Positions 45,680 to 55,008 of a DNA stretch of 64,000 bases are shown here, piece by piece. Position 1 is the first letter of the stretch. Every line of letters starts with the position of its first letter. The DNA is from Devosia sp. 66-14 (GTDB taxonomy: Bacteria > Pseudomonadota > Alphaproteobacteria > Rhizobiales > Devosiaceae), in assembly GCA_001899085.1 (NCBI GenBank), contig MKVB01000006.1, positions 99,537 to 163,536 of the forward strand. Direction: 5' to 3'. Under the pieces are notes generated by a model. That model worked only from the letters and a program-made list of their open reading frames with translations. It ran no database searches and was not told where the DNA came from. Position numbers and translations under genes: made by a program.

Positions 45680-47065
45680 TTACTCGAAGGTCTTCTTGAA
45701 CTCGGATTCGATCTTGTAGCCGACATCCGGGAGCGACGGGTTGCTCGTGGTACCGACGGTGCCCTTGATCGAGGCGGTGTAACCACCACCCGGAGCCCAA
45801 TCCAGCTTGGCCGAACCGTAGACCGAGTCCCAAACCGGAGCCACGTCGTCGTTCACGTAGCCGATTTCGCCGGTGAGGGTGATCGTCTCGGTGACAGCAG
45901 CCGAAACGCCTGCCGCAACCTGGTACGAGTCCGAACCGATCGAGTCGTTGTGGAACCAACGAGCACCAAGGTTCAGCGTCACGCCTTCCGAAACGGTCAC
46001 GCCGACCGAGCCAGCCGCACCGTAATCGGTACCGCCGCCCAGACCGTCGTCCACTGCTTCGAAGGCAGCGGCGATGGTGAACATGTCGAAGGTAGCCGAA
46101 GCCGACGCCAGAACGTTCCAGTAGTCGGTGCTTGCGAGGTCGTCATGGCCATAAGCACCAGCCAGCACGACCTTGAAGTTGTCGAACGTGCCAGCGAAGC
46201 CGGCATGCAGACCCCAGGCTTCGACGTCGCCATCCAGCACGCCAGCGGCAGCGCCGGTGATGTGAGCCGAGATGCCTTCGCCAGCGTAGGCGATCACGCC
46301 GACAGCAGTACCAGCACCGCCGTTAGCATTGTCGTCGTCGAGGTTCTCGAGGCCGGCGCTGACGGTGAAGCCGTTGCCGAGGTCGGACTTGACCTGGATG
46401 ACCATGCCGCCGTCACCGAGGCCATCGCCACCGGAAAGCGGACCCCAGCTCACGCCCTTGTCGACGTCAGCAGAGTTGAAGAGGTCAAGCCACGTCAGGG
46501 GCTCGTCGTCGCCCTTGTTCATGATCGAGCCCTTCTTGCCCGCCATGATCACGGTCGAGTCGCCGATCGAGACATAGGCTTCGTCGAGAACAACCGAACC
46601 CGGACCAGAGATCGGGTTGCCGTTGATATCGAGACCGCCGTCACCGGTGGTCGAACCGCCGTAGTACTTCACGCCTTCGTTATCAACGCGGGCGTCGGTC
46701 ACCTGCTTCAGCTTCAGCACGGCCTTGGCCGGACCAAAGTCGGAGTCGGCAGTTGCGACGAACTTGATCCATGCGTCGAAGCGCGAGCGCCAGTCATTGG
46801 AACCGTTGCCGCCAATGCCAACACCAACGCCGCCATCGGCCGGGGTCGGGATGGTCACGGCGTCGGCGAAGTCACCCCAGGTGAACTTGTACTTCACTTC
46901 ACCGGTGATCTGCAGGCAGTTGGTGTCGGACGAAATCGTCAGACCCGACAGGCCCAGAGCGTCGCAAACGTCAAGCGACGTCAGAACGCCGAGATCGGCC
47001 GCAAAGGCGCCGGTCGAGAGACCCGCTGCCGCCACAGAACCCAGAAGAAGGCTCCTGATTTTCAT
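45680..47065 (-). CDS. Porin (Porin_2 family)
   Basis: The 461-aa precursor has a signal peptide (MKIRSLLLGSVAAAGLSTGA, cleavage AFA-AD). The mature N-terminus with VCDALGLSGLTISSDTNCLQ and ITGEVKYKFTWGD is typical of the Brucella Omp2/Rhizobiales Porin_2 group; two cysteines probably form a disulphide. Alternating strands fill the protein, which ends KKTFE rather than in phenylalanine itself. It should form a trimeric 16-strand barrel. GGAGG lies six bases before the ATG, and a strong terminator follows, fitting an abundant protein. Confidence 0.92.
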   Translation of the reverse strand: MKIRSLLLGSVAAAGLSTGAFAADLGVLTSLDVCDALGLSGLTISSDTNCLQITGEVKYKFTWGDFADAVTIPTPADGGVGVGIGGNGSNDWRSRFDAWIKFVATADSDFGPAKAVLKLKQVTDARVDNEGVKYYGGSTTGDGGLDINGNPISGPGSVVLDEAYVSIGDSTVIMAGKKGSIMNKGDDEPLTWLDLFNSADVDKGVSWGPLSGGDGLGDGGMVIQVKSDLGNGFTVSAGLENLDDDNANGGAGTAVGVIAYAGEGISAHITGAAAGVLDGDVEAWGLHAGFAGTFDNFKVVLAGAYGHDDLASTDYWNVLASASATFDMFTIAAAFEAVDDGLGGGTDYGAAGSVGVTVSEGVTLNLGARWFHNDSIGSDSYQVAAGVSAAVTETITLTGEIGYVNDDVAPVWDSVYGSAKLDWAPGGGYTASIKGTVGTTSNPSLPDVGYKIESEFKKTFE

Positions 47066-47119
47066 TATTGACCTCCAAAGTCAGTCATTCGTTTTTGCCA
47101 GTTGCCCGGCGGCTTGTCG

Positions 47120-47158
47120 AAACGCGACCACACTCTTGTGTGTGTTGCCGTCGCGTTT
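47120..47158 (-). promoter_or_regulatory. Leader hairpin upstream of the porin gene
   Basis: AAACGCGAC (47120-47128) pairs with GTCGCGTTT (47150-47158); inside, CACAC (47129-47133) pairs with GTGTG (47138-47142) around loop TCTT. The structure is 55 bases from the porin ATG. A possible promoter TTGCGC-N16-TAGAGT (47226-47199, minus strand) would put it in a 5' leader of about 125 bases. Confidence 0.5.
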
Positions 47159-47357
47159 GCGACCGACAAACGATCCCATGCATGGATTCGCATTAGCCAC
47201 TCTACGCAGGAGTTCGGGAGGCGCAATCGCAGAATGGCTGAATTGGGGCAGCGCCAAGGTGGTTGCGGATCGCCTGTTGCAAATTCGGCACAGGTTTGGA
47301 AACCGACCATTAACACTTGCGGCCGACGAGCCGCCCGCGAGCCTCGAAAGCCGGTTT

Positions 47358-49115
47358 CTAGCTCAAAAGCTCGGGGTGGAGTTGCCGCCAGACGGCCATG
47401 TGCGCCGAGTGGTTAGCCGCGCCTTCGTCACGAGACCAGTCATCGTATTGGGCCTCGGACTGAACAGGCGCGTGCAGCGCGTCATCCCACGCAGCGCCGC
47501 AGAAGGCCAGCAGAGGCTCGGCCAGAACCTGCCGATCAGCCATCAGGGCACCCACGTCCACGTCATGGATGAAGCCCGGGAACCGAGCGTGCCAATCCGC
47601 CATCAGTTGCGCATAGGCCGCATGATAGCCGCGCAGTTCGGCGAGGTCGTTGGCGTACTCGAACCCGGCGCCGGTGAGGAGTTTCTCGAATATGGCGACA
47701 CGGTGCTCTGCTGCAGGCCGAACACAATGGATGATCCGGGCGTGGGGAAGAGCGAGACGGATGAACCCCAGATGGTAGAGGTTGGACGGCATGGTATCGA
47801 TGGCGCGCTTGCCGTCGGCGACCGACCTTCCGGCCTCCTCGATATAGGCGCGCCCCAGCGCCGCAAAGCGCTCGGGGGCAATCATGGACAACGGGGCCCC
47901 ATTCGCCTCCCGCATCAGTTCGCGCACCAGCCGGCCCATGGTTGGAAGTTCCCCGGCACCAGCGAGCCGTGGGTGAGATGAAAGAAGCTTCTCGAGTGTG
48001 GTTTTGCCCGAGCGCGGCAAGCCGACAATGAAGATCGGACTCGCCTCAGAAGTGGCGGCCAGCGGCATCTCCTCAACCTCCCGGAAGCGCGCAACAGTCG
48101 ATTTCATGAACTCGACCTCGCGACTCAAGGAGAACGCGACACGCTGCCGCTGCAGTCGATTTGCCTCGATGAATGCCGCGACGGATTCGGTGTGATCGCC
48201 GAGGTCAGCCAGAGCCTTGCCCAGCGCAAAGCCGGCAAAGATGCGATCTTCAGTGGCAACGCGGTCCGAGTTGAACACAGCCGCCATGGCCTCCACGGCG
48301 CCGTCGCGCTGCCGATAGCGAACGGAGACGGCTCGTTGAAGATGCGCTTCGCCATAGGCCGGCCTCAGGGCAAGGGCGCGATCGAAGCCGGAGACCGCCC
48401 TTTGCAGATCCCCGCGGGCGTAGAGGGCGCGGGCCCGCTGCAGATGGAGCGCGGCCTCGTCGGGGAGAACGATCAACCCGCTGTCAAGCAGGGCCACAGC
48501 CTCATCTGCGCGGCCCTGGTCGATCAGGATGAATGCGAGACTGGTGTAGGCTTCAGCATAGTCGGGCCGCAGCTTGATCGCCTGGCGGTAGGACGCCTCC
48601 GCCGCGAAATGATCTCCTGCCTGGCGAAGGGCGCCCGCCAATCTGAAATGAAACACAGCTTCAGTTGGTCGTATCTCGGTGGCACGGCGATATGCCTCTG
48701 CCGCATCGTCGAAGCTGCCTGACGCGCGAAGCGCCAAGCCAAGATTCGAATGGGCTTCCGCCGATGTCGGATTCGTCGACACGGCCCGACGAAACACCTC
48801 CACCGCCTCATCGTTGCGCCCCGCCCTGGTCAGCGCCACGCCCATATTGCCCAGGTATTGGGCGTTCGATGGCTCTTGCTTCAGCGCCACAGCAATGTGG
48901 CGGATGGCGGCGGTCGTTTCGCCCTGCTGCAACTGCGTGAGGCCGAACAGGTGGTTGGCTGCGGGATGGCTGTCGTCGCGGCGCAGGATCTGCCGGTAGA
49001 GGTCTGCCGCTTCACCGCCGCGGCCGGCCTGGTGCAATTCCATGCCGAGCCGAAGCAGGCTCTCGACGGTCGGACTTTGCGACTGGCTGCGAGGGGGACG
49101 ACGGGAGGAGGACAT
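47358..49115 (-). CDS. TPR-repeat sulfotransferase-like protein
   Basis: The 585-aa protein has about eight tetratricopeptide repeats (residues 15-290; for example AHSNLGLALRASGSFDDAAE) and a C-terminal sulfotransferase domain. The PAPS 5'-phosphosulphate loop is IFIVGLPRSGKTTLEKLLSS. The 3'-phosphate motif reads IHCVRPAAEHRVAIFEKLL, which departs from the usual RHPxDxxLS, so activity is uncertain. Such TPR-sulfotransferases are common in Alphaproteobacteria without known substrates. A similar domain occurs at 49994. Confidence 0.8.
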   Translation of the reverse strand: MSSSRRPPRSQSQSPTVESLLRLGMELHQAGRGGEAADLYRQILRRDDSHPAANHLFGLTQLQQGETTAAIRHIAVALKQEPSNAQYLGNMGVALTRAGRNDEAVEVFRRAVSTNPTSAEAHSNLGLALRASGSFDDAAEAYRRATEIRPTEAVFHFRLAGALRQAGDHFAAEASYRQAIKLRPDYAEAYTSLAFILIDQGRADEAVALLDSGLIVLPDEAALHLQRARALYARGDLQRAVSGFDRALALRPAYGEAHLQRAVSVRYRQRDGAVEAMAAVFNSDRVATEDRIFAGFALGKALADLGDHTESVAAFIEANRLQRQRVAFSLSREVEFMKSTVARFREVEEMPLAATSEASPIFIVGLPRSGKTTLEKLLSSHPRLAGAGELPTMGRLVRELMREANGAPLSMIAPERFAALGRAYIEEAGRSVADGKRAIDTMPSNLYHLGFIRLALPHARIIHCVRPAAEHRVAIFEKLLTGAGFEYANDLAELRGYHAAYAQLMADWHARFPGFIHDVDVGALMADRQVLAEPLLAFCGAAWDDALHAPVQSEAQYDDWSRDEGAANHSAHMAVWRQLHPELLS

Positions 49116-49194
49116 TGGTCCTTGCTAATGGCTGCCTTGCCTATGCCGCAAGTCCTCGTCCATATGACGGCAAACTAGGGCGGGAAAGCAGAAA

Positions 49195-49938
49195 ATGACA
49201 GACGGCAAGGTGGCGGTGGTGACCGGCGCGACCTCGGGAATTGGTCGGGCGACGGCGATCGGGCTGGGGAAAGCCGGTTATCGAGTGGCGATTCTGGGGC
49301 GGCGTGAGTCTGAACTGGCGGAGACGGCCCGACTCAGCGGCGCCAGCTATAGTGGCGTCTGCGACGTTACCGATCCGGCAGCGGTGCATCGCTACTTCAC
49401 CGATCTCAAGGCGAAGCTGGGTCGCGTGGATGTGGTGTTCAACAATGCCGGCCGCTTTGCGCCACAAGCCAGCTTCGGCGACACCGATATCGCGACCTGG
49501 CAGGGCATGGTCGACGTAAACCTCAACGGCGCGTTCTACGTGGCGCGTGAGGCGTTCCGGGCGATGCGGGACCAGGCCCCCCAGGGGGGCCGGATCATCA
49601 ACAACGGTTCGATCTCGGCTTATGTGCCGCGACCGGGCGCTGCCGCTTACACGGCGACCAAGCACGCGATCACCGGGTTGACCAAGGCGATCTCGCTGGA
49701 CGGGCGGGCCTTCAGCATCGCCTGCGGACAGATCGACATCGGCAATACTGCCACCGACATGACAGCCAGGATGACCACCGGGTCGCTGCAGGCCAACGGC
49801 ACGATGGAGCCCGAGCCAACTTTCGACGTGCAGCACGTAGTGGATGCGATCCTCTACATGAGTGGGCTGCCGCTCGAGGCGAACGTGCAGTTCATGACTG
49901 TCATGGCCACTACAATGCCGTATATCGGCCGCGGATAG
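49195..49938 (+). CDS. Short-chain dehydrogenase/reductase
   Basis: The 247-aa SDR has the nucleotide motif TGATSGIG (residues 11-18), NNAG, catalytic Ser in NNGSISAY and YTATK active site. GRRESE at the end of the second strand suggests NADP(H) preference. The substrate cannot be told. It lies between two sulfotransferase-like genes, divergent from the first by 79 bases and 55 bases ahead of the second on the same strand. Confidence 0.9.
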   Translation: MTDGKVAVVTGATSGIGRATAIGLGKAGYRVAILGRRESELAETARLSGASYSGVCDVTDPAAVHRYFTDLKAKLGRVDVVFNNAGRFAPQASFGDTDIATWQGMVDVNLNGAFYVAREAFRAMRDQAPQGGRIINNGSISAYVPRPGAAAYTATKHAITGLTKAISLDGRAFSIACGQIDIGNTATDMTARMTTGSLQANGTMEPEPTFDVQHVVDAILYMSGLPLEANVQFMTVMATTMPYIGRG

Positions 49939-49993
49939 CCCTATTCGGTCACATGGCTTCCGCAGCCGATCCACACACTTGCCGAGATGTCAG

Positions 49994-51655
49994 ATGACTG
50001 AGCTTGCCTTGCAAGACGAAACGCTATTTGCCCCCATCGCGGGGCTTCGCGATTTCAGCGTGGACGGCGACAGGTACTACAGAATGCTCGCCGAGTCGGA
50101 TGATCCCATATTGTCGGTCGGTGGAATTCTCGGACTCATCGAACGAGACGCCGTCCAACACGGAGACCTGCCGCGGCTGCGCGAGCTATGTCGACACGGC
50201 GCGGTTCGACGGCGCGCCTTCAACCACTTCACCCGATTGAGCGACCATATCCTCGCGGCAGAAGTGGCTGCCTTGGGGCCGGATACAGTCAAGGACCTGG
50301 AGAAGGCCAGTATCGAGGCTCGTTCCCGGAACGACAACGGCAAGCAGCGAGATGTTGAGATCGCCAAGTATCTCGCTTGGGGCGAGGTTGGCATGTTGCG
50401 CAACGCCGCCACCTCGGCCGAACTCGTTGAGGGGTGGCGCGGCACGGTGCAAATTCTGGCCAAAGCCGTCGCCGTGCGACCAGACGACCCCAAGGCGTTC
50501 TCGGCGCTTGCGACGACGCTGGAAAGCGCGAGGCGATACGATCTTCTCGAGTATGCGTTGGCGCAAGCGGTTGGCATCGAAATGCTGGAGCTGCAGGCGG
50601 ACGTATTCAGGGCCGGAGTCCGTCTGGCCGCCGGAGATGCCGAGGGGTGTCTTTCCCAGCTGAAGGAGTTCGAAGATCGCGGACGTGCAGCGCGCCGGCA
50701 ATACTCCATCGGCGCGGCAGGTGAGCAACTCAGGGCAAAAGCTCACTACAAGCTCGGGCGCTATCGAGAGGCGTTCAGAAGCTACGCCAGCATGAACACG
50801 ATTGACGCGGCATCGTTCGAGCCGACCAGTTACATCGCAGACTGCCTGGCTCGGAACGCGCAGGCAGTGCCTCCCCTTCCAGCCCTGGACCGCCCCAATT
50901 ACGTGATGATGCTCGGGTTCCCCAGGTCGGGAACGACGATGCTGGAGAATGCTTTGGCCGCACACCCTCGCGTCGAAACGTTCGAGGAGGTTCCATCGAT
51001 ACACGCGACGACGAGCTACATCGACCGGGGAAACAAGGGCCAAACAGAGCACGAACCTCGCAGCGCCGCGCTCTACCTCGAGGCTCGTGAACGCTATTTT
51101 TCCGCGCTCGATCGCCTACGGCAGAAGAATGGCGCCGATACCTATGTCGACAAGCTGCCGATACGTTCTTTGATTGCTCCATTCATGAAGCACCTGATCC
51201 CCAGCCAACGCTTCATCTTTTCGATCCGGCATCCCTACGACGTCGCACTCAGCTGCTTTCAGCAGCGCTTCGGCGCAAATCCGGCAATGGCGAACTTTCT
51301 CAACCTGCTGGACACTATCCGGATTTACGACCTCACCATGACTGAATGGTTCAAAGTCCATTCGCTCGACGACCCGTCGGTTCACTATGTGAGGTACGAT
51401 GACCTTGTCACCGACTTTGAAACCGTCATGCGGAGCACGCTAGGGTTCCTGGGACTGGACTGGAATCCAGCGGTGCTCGAATTTGCCGAACGAGCAAGCG
51501 AGCGCGCCAATCGCACCCCAAGCTATCAGAAGGTGCGCCAAGGCTTGTCGCTCGGCGTCCAGACCTATTGGCGCAACTACGACTTCCTGTTCACGCAGGC
51601 CGAGGCAGCGCCCCTGACCAAATGGGCTAAATTCTTCGGCTACGAGACGTTCTAG
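49994..51655 (+). CDS. Sulfotransferase family protein with helical N-terminus
   Basis: The 553-aa protein (ATG 49994; a TTG at 49979 is possible) has an N-terminal helical region with TPR-like spacing and a C-terminal sulfotransferase domain: YVMMLGFPRSGTTMLENALA (5' loop) and RFIFSIRHPYDVALSCFQQR (3' motif with the conserved RHPxDVALS). Both PAPS sites are intact, unlike its neighbour. Its codon and base usage are less GC-rich than surrounding genes, which may mark later acquisition. It overlaps the convergent nagA by four bases. Confidence 0.82.
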   Translation: MTELALQDETLFAPIAGLRDFSVDGDRYYRMLAESDDPILSVGGILGLIERDAVQHGDLPRLRELCRHGAVRRRAFNHFTRLSDHILAAEVAALGPDTVKDLEKASIEARSRNDNGKQRDVEIAKYLAWGEVGMLRNAATSAELVEGWRGTVQILAKAVAVRPDDPKAFSALATTLESARRYDLLEYALAQAVGIEMLELQADVFRAGVRLAAGDAEGCLSQLKEFEDRGRAARRQYSIGAAGEQLRAKAHYKLGRYREAFRSYASMNTIDAASFEPTSYIADCLARNAQAVPPLPALDRPNYVMMLGFPRSGTTMLENALAAHPRVETFEEVPSIHATTSYIDRGNKGQTEHEPRSAALYLEARERYFSALDRLRQKNGADTYVDKLPIRSLIAPFMKHLIPSQRFIFSIRHPYDVALSCFQQRFGANPAMANFLNLLDTIRIYDLTMTEWFKVHSLDDPSVHYVRYDDLVTDFETVMRSTLGFLGLDWNPAVLEFAERASERANRTPSYQKVRQGLSLGVQTYWRNYDFLFTQAEAAPLTKWAKFFGYETF

Positions 51656-52809
51656 GCGGCCCCGTACACCCTCTCCCCCGCAATCCAGGTCGAACGCACC
51701 TTCAGATCGTCGCTGAGCACGGCGAAGTCACCGCGAGCACCCTGGGTCAGATGGCCGCGATCGGCTTCGGCGTGGATGGCGCGGGCGGGGTAGAGGCTCG
51801 CCATGCGCAGCGCCTCGTCGAGCGGCACGCCGATGGTCTGGTGGACGTAGCGAATGGCGTCGATCATGGCGAGATCGGCGCCGGCGAGGGTGCCGTCTGC
51901 GAGGCGCAGGGCGCCGTCCTTGCGGTAGACGGTGCGGCCGGTGAGCTCGAACTCGGTCCAGTCCGTGCCGGTGATCGACATGGCGTCGGAGACGAGGAAA
52001 ATCTGGCTCGGCCCCCGCTTGGCGCGCAGCGCAATGCCGATCGAGGCCGGGTGCACGTGGATGCCGTCGGCGATGAGGCCGGCATCGAGTCCCGGCAGGT
52101 CGAGTACGGCGCCAACCAGGCCCGGTTCGCGATTGCCGATCTGGCTCTGGGCGTTGAACAGGTGCGTCGCCATCGAGGCTCCGGCCTCGACGGCAGCGGC
52201 AACCTGCACATAGGTGGCGTCGGAATGGCCGATACTGACGACGATGCCGGCCGCCGCGAGGCGGGAAATCTGCTCGGGGCCAACGGTTTCCGCGGCGACG
52301 GTAATGAGGAGAGTCGGCAGTGCGCGCTTGGCAGCGAGAAGCCGCTGCAGGTCGGCTTCGTCCATCGGGCGGATCAGTGCCGGATCGTGTGCCCCCTTGC
52401 GGGCGATGGACAAATGCGGGCCCTCGAGATGGAGGCCGAGGAAGCCAGGGACATGCTGGTCTGTCGCGGTGACACCGGCGGCGATGACGGCCTCGTTCTT
52501 GGGCACCGTGTCGGTGATCAGCGTCGGCAGGCAACCGGTACAGCCGAACTGCGCCAAGGTGGCGCAGATGGTGCGGATCGCATCGAGCGTCGGGGTGTCG
52601 TTGAGCAGAGCGCCACCGGCGCCGTTGACCTGCAGATCGAGGAAACCGGGAACGATCATGGCGCCATCGGCGGGAACGCGGATGGCATCGGTCGGCGAAT
52701 CCGCGGCGATCAGGCCTTCGACCTTGCCGTCAGCGACCACCAGCGCCATGTGGTCGTGCCACTCGGCGCCGTCGAAGATGCGGGCTCCGGTGAAGGCTTG
52801 CTTGGCCAT
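51652..52809 (-). CDS. nagA: N-acetylglucosamine-6-phosphate deacetylase
   Basis: The 385-aa amidohydrolase has PGFLDLQVNGAGG (residues near 55-67), the metal Glu in LGLHLEGPH, His in VSIGHSDATY and THLFNAQSQ, and catalytic Asp in LVSDAMSITG. It converts GlcNAc-6-P to glucosamine-6-P. ATG 52809 has GGAGA six bases before. It is the third gene after gntR and the SIS gene, separated from the latter by 91 bases. Confidence 0.94.
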   Translation of the reverse strand: MAKQAFTGARIFDGAEWHDHMALVVADGKVEGLIAADSPTDAIRVPADGAMIVPGFLDLQVNGAGGALLNDTPTLDAIRTICATLAQFGCTGCLPTLITDTVPKNEAVIAAGVTATDQHVPGFLGLHLEGPHLSIARKGAHDPALIRPMDEADLQRLLAAKRALPTLLITVAAETVGPEQISRLAAAGIVVSIGHSDATYVQVAAAVEAGASMATHLFNAQSQIGNREPGLVGAVLDLPGLDAGLIADGIHVHPASIGIALRAKRGPSQIFLVSDAMSITGTDWTEFELTGRTVYRKDGALRLADGTLAGADLAMIDAIRYVHQTIGVPLDEALRMASLYPARAIHAEADRGHLTQGARGDFAVLSDDLKVRSTWIAGERVYGAA

Positions 52810-52900
52810 AGTCTGTCTCCGAGTGTTTTGGCCGCCCCCAACTCCCGAGGGGGGCGACATCCTGTTCCGAACGTTCCCGAACGCAGGCCGTCGAGGCGGG

Positions 52901-53950
52901 TTAGATGGTTTCCGTGACCTTCTTGAGGTGCGGCGGACGGTCCGGATCGAAGCCGCGGCGACGGCTCAGGGCTTCGACGAAACCGTAGAAGCTGACGATC
53001 AGCGCCAGGGCGTCGGTGATGGCATGGCCGGAAGCGGCAAAGGGCAGCCGTTCAGCGCTCTGGGCATTGACCGAGGTGATGAAGACGCGGGCGCCCTGCC
53101 CGGCCAGCCGTTCGGCGACTTCGGCGACCGAGGCCTCGGCGGCGTCGCGGGCGGCGAGGGCCAGTACCGGGAAATGGTGCTCGACGATGCGGGCCGGGCC
53201 ATGAATGACCTCGGCAGCGCTGTAGGCCTCGGCGTGGATGCCGCAGGTTTCCTTGAACTTGAGCGCCGCTTCGCTGGCGATGGCAAGCGCAGGACCGCGA
53301 CCCAGGACGTAGAGCGACTGATGCTGGTCGAGCGCGCCCAGCAGCGGCGACCAGTCGCAATGCACGGCCTGTTCGAGAACCTCAGGCAGTGAGTCGAGAG
53401 CGGCCAGCAGCGCCTTGTCTTCCAACCAGTTTCCCACGAGTCCAAGCCCGGCCACGACCGACGCGACAAAGGTCTTGGTGGCGGCGACCGACTTCTCCTC
53501 GCCCGAGCGAAGCGCGATGGTCTGATCCGAGGCCCGGGCGAGCGGCGAATCCGGCGTGTTGGTCAGCGCGAAGGTCAACGCGCCATTCTTCTTCGCCGAC
53601 TGGGTCATGCCGACGATGTCGGGGCTCTTGCCCGACTGCGAGATGGCGATGGCGGCGGTGCCGCTGAGCTTCAGCTCCCGGCCATAGATCGAATAGACCG
53701 AGGGGCCGACCGAGGCGACCGGCACGCCAGCCAACAGCTCGATGGAGTATTTGAGGAACGAAGAGGCGTGGTCGGAGGAGCCGCGCGCGATGGTGACGAT
53801 GGCGGTGGGGTCGGCAGCGCGGAGCGCCTTGCCGGCGGCGACGAAGTCGGCCTTGCCCTCCGACAGCAGGCGGGCGATCGCCGACGGGGTCTCTTCGACT
53901 TCCTGGCGCATGTAGCTGGCGTTGGCGGCTGTGGTCACGGCATCACTCAC
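52901..53950 (-). CDS. SIS-domain aldose/ketose isomerase, probable glucosamine-6-P deaminase (NagB-II type)
   Basis: The 349-aa protein has two SIS domains: TIARGSSDHASSFLKY and IAISQSGKSPDIVGM in the first, YVLGRGPALAIASEAALKFK in the second, ending in the catalytic-lobe-like PHLKKVTETI. It lacks the glutaminase half of GlmS, so it should deaminate or isomerise sugar phosphate rather than make it. In this operon it probably converts glucosamine-6-P to fructose-6-P and ammonia. It starts 9 bases after gntR stops. Confidence 0.9.
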   Translation of the reverse strand: MSDAVTTAANASYMRQEVEETPSAIARLLSEGKADFVAAGKALRAADPTAIVTIARGSSDHASSFLKYSIELLAGVPVASVGPSVYSIYGRELKLSGTAAIAISQSGKSPDIVGMTQSAKKNGALTFALTNTPDSPLARASDQTIALRSGEEKSVAATKTFVASVVAGLGLVGNWLEDKALLAALDSLPEVLEQAVHCDWSPLLGALDQHQSLYVLGRGPALAIASEAALKFKETCGIHAEAYSAAEVIHGPARIVEHHFPVLALAARDAAEASVAEVAERLAGQGARVFITSVNAQSAERLPFAASGHAITDALALIVSFYGFVEALSRRRGFDPDRPPHLKKVTETI

Positions 53951-53959
53951 GGTTTGCGA

Positions 53960-54733
53960 TCATTTGCGGGCGGCGTCACCGACTCTGAGCTCGGCGACGA
54001 AATCATAGGTGTCGCCGCGATAGACCGAGCGGGTCAGTTCTACAACTTTCCCCGAGGGAAGGTAGGCGACCCGTTCGATGTGGAGCGCGGCGGCTCCAGG
54101 GGGAATCTCGAGCAGACGGGCATCGTCCTCATCGAGGTTGGCGGCCCGGATGCGCTGGATAGCACGGACCGGCCGGTTGCCGGTCTTTTCGAGATGCGAG
54201 TAGAGCGAGGAGCCGACCGAGGCCGGATCGGGCAGCGTCGCTGCCGACAGCGCGGCACGTTCGATGGCGAGCGGCATATCGCCTGAAAGACGCAGCCGCT
54301 CGACGCGGGCGACCTGCTCGCCCGGCGACAGACCCAGGATCATGGTCTCCTCGGGCGAGGGATCATAGATGCCACGGTCGAGCCAGATGGCGCGCACGGC
54401 CATGCCGCGCCGCGCCATATCCTCGGTGAACGAGGTGAGCTGACTCAGCGATTGCTCGACGCGGTTCTGATGTTGGGCAACGAAGGTCCCCGAGCCGTGG
54501 CGCTGAATCAGCACGCCATCGCGCACCAGATGCTGCACGGCCTTGCGCACGGTGACGCGTGAGACTTCGACCCGCGCGGCCAGATCGCGCTCCGAAGGGA
54601 GCGCATCGCCGGGCTTGATGGCGCCCCGCGCCACCGCGTCCTCGATCCAGCGCTTCAGCTGCAGGTAAAGCGGACCACCCTGCGGCAGGATGATGGCTTG
54701 GGCACTGAACAGGGCATTGCTGTTGCTGGTCAA
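53960..54733 (-). CDS. GntR/HutC family regulator of amino-sugar use
   Basis: The 257-aa protein has an N-terminal GntR winged helix (LYLQLKRWIEDAVARGAI, ALPSERDLAARVEVSRVTVR) and a C-terminal UTRA ligand domain (residues 100-250). It resembles NagR/DasR regulators, whose effector is a phosphorylated amino sugar. As first gene of the nagA operon it probably represses itself; an inverted repeat lies inside its promoter. Confidence 0.9.
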   Translation of the reverse strand: MTSNSNALFSAQAIILPQGGPLYLQLKRWIEDAVARGAIKPGDALPSERDLAARVEVSRVTVRKAVQHLVRDGVLIQRHGSGTFVAQHQNRVEQSLSQLTSFTEDMARRGMAVRAIWLDRGIYDPSPEETMILGLSPGEQVARVERLRLSGDMPLAIERAALSAATLPDPASVGSSLYSHLEKTGNRPVRAIQRIRAANLDEDDARLLEIPPGAAALHIERVAYLPSGKVVELTRSVYRGDTYDFVAELRVGDAARK

Positions 54734-54814
54734 TCACCGATCCCGGACCAGACCACCCTGCTCCGCTCGGCCTTGTCGTGGCCGATCGCAGGATGACGTT
54801 CTTCGTTGCTCGCT

Positions 54815-54842
54815 ATAATACCAATAAAAGACCATTGGCCAA
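54815..54842 (-). promoter_or_regulatory. gntR promoter with internal operator-like dyad
   Basis: On the minus strand TTGGCC (54842-54837), a 16-base spacer and TATTAT (54820-54815) form a promoter. The dyad CCAAT (54821-54825) and ATTGG (54834-54838) fills the spacer. Binding there would block initiation. The remaining divergent spacer to 55008 has no gene. Confidence 0.55.
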
Positions 54843-55008
54843 GCGGTTTCTGGCCTCGCGCCATGATCTCCCTGTGAGATCGGTCCCACAGGAGGGCTTC
54901 GTCCGCGGCGCGGCTCGACAAGTGGTATTTTTTTGGCATTATGCAATCGAGGGCTTTTGGCCTCCCGCCAAGGCGAAGCCCGGAGCGGTGTCTCATCAGG
55001 AGTCTGAC

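Noticed and set aside
54918-54955. Sigma-54 promoter (TTGGCATTATGCAA) before the Gfo/Idh/MocA gene
   Set aside because: The GG and GC elements are 6 bases apart, not the 10 required.
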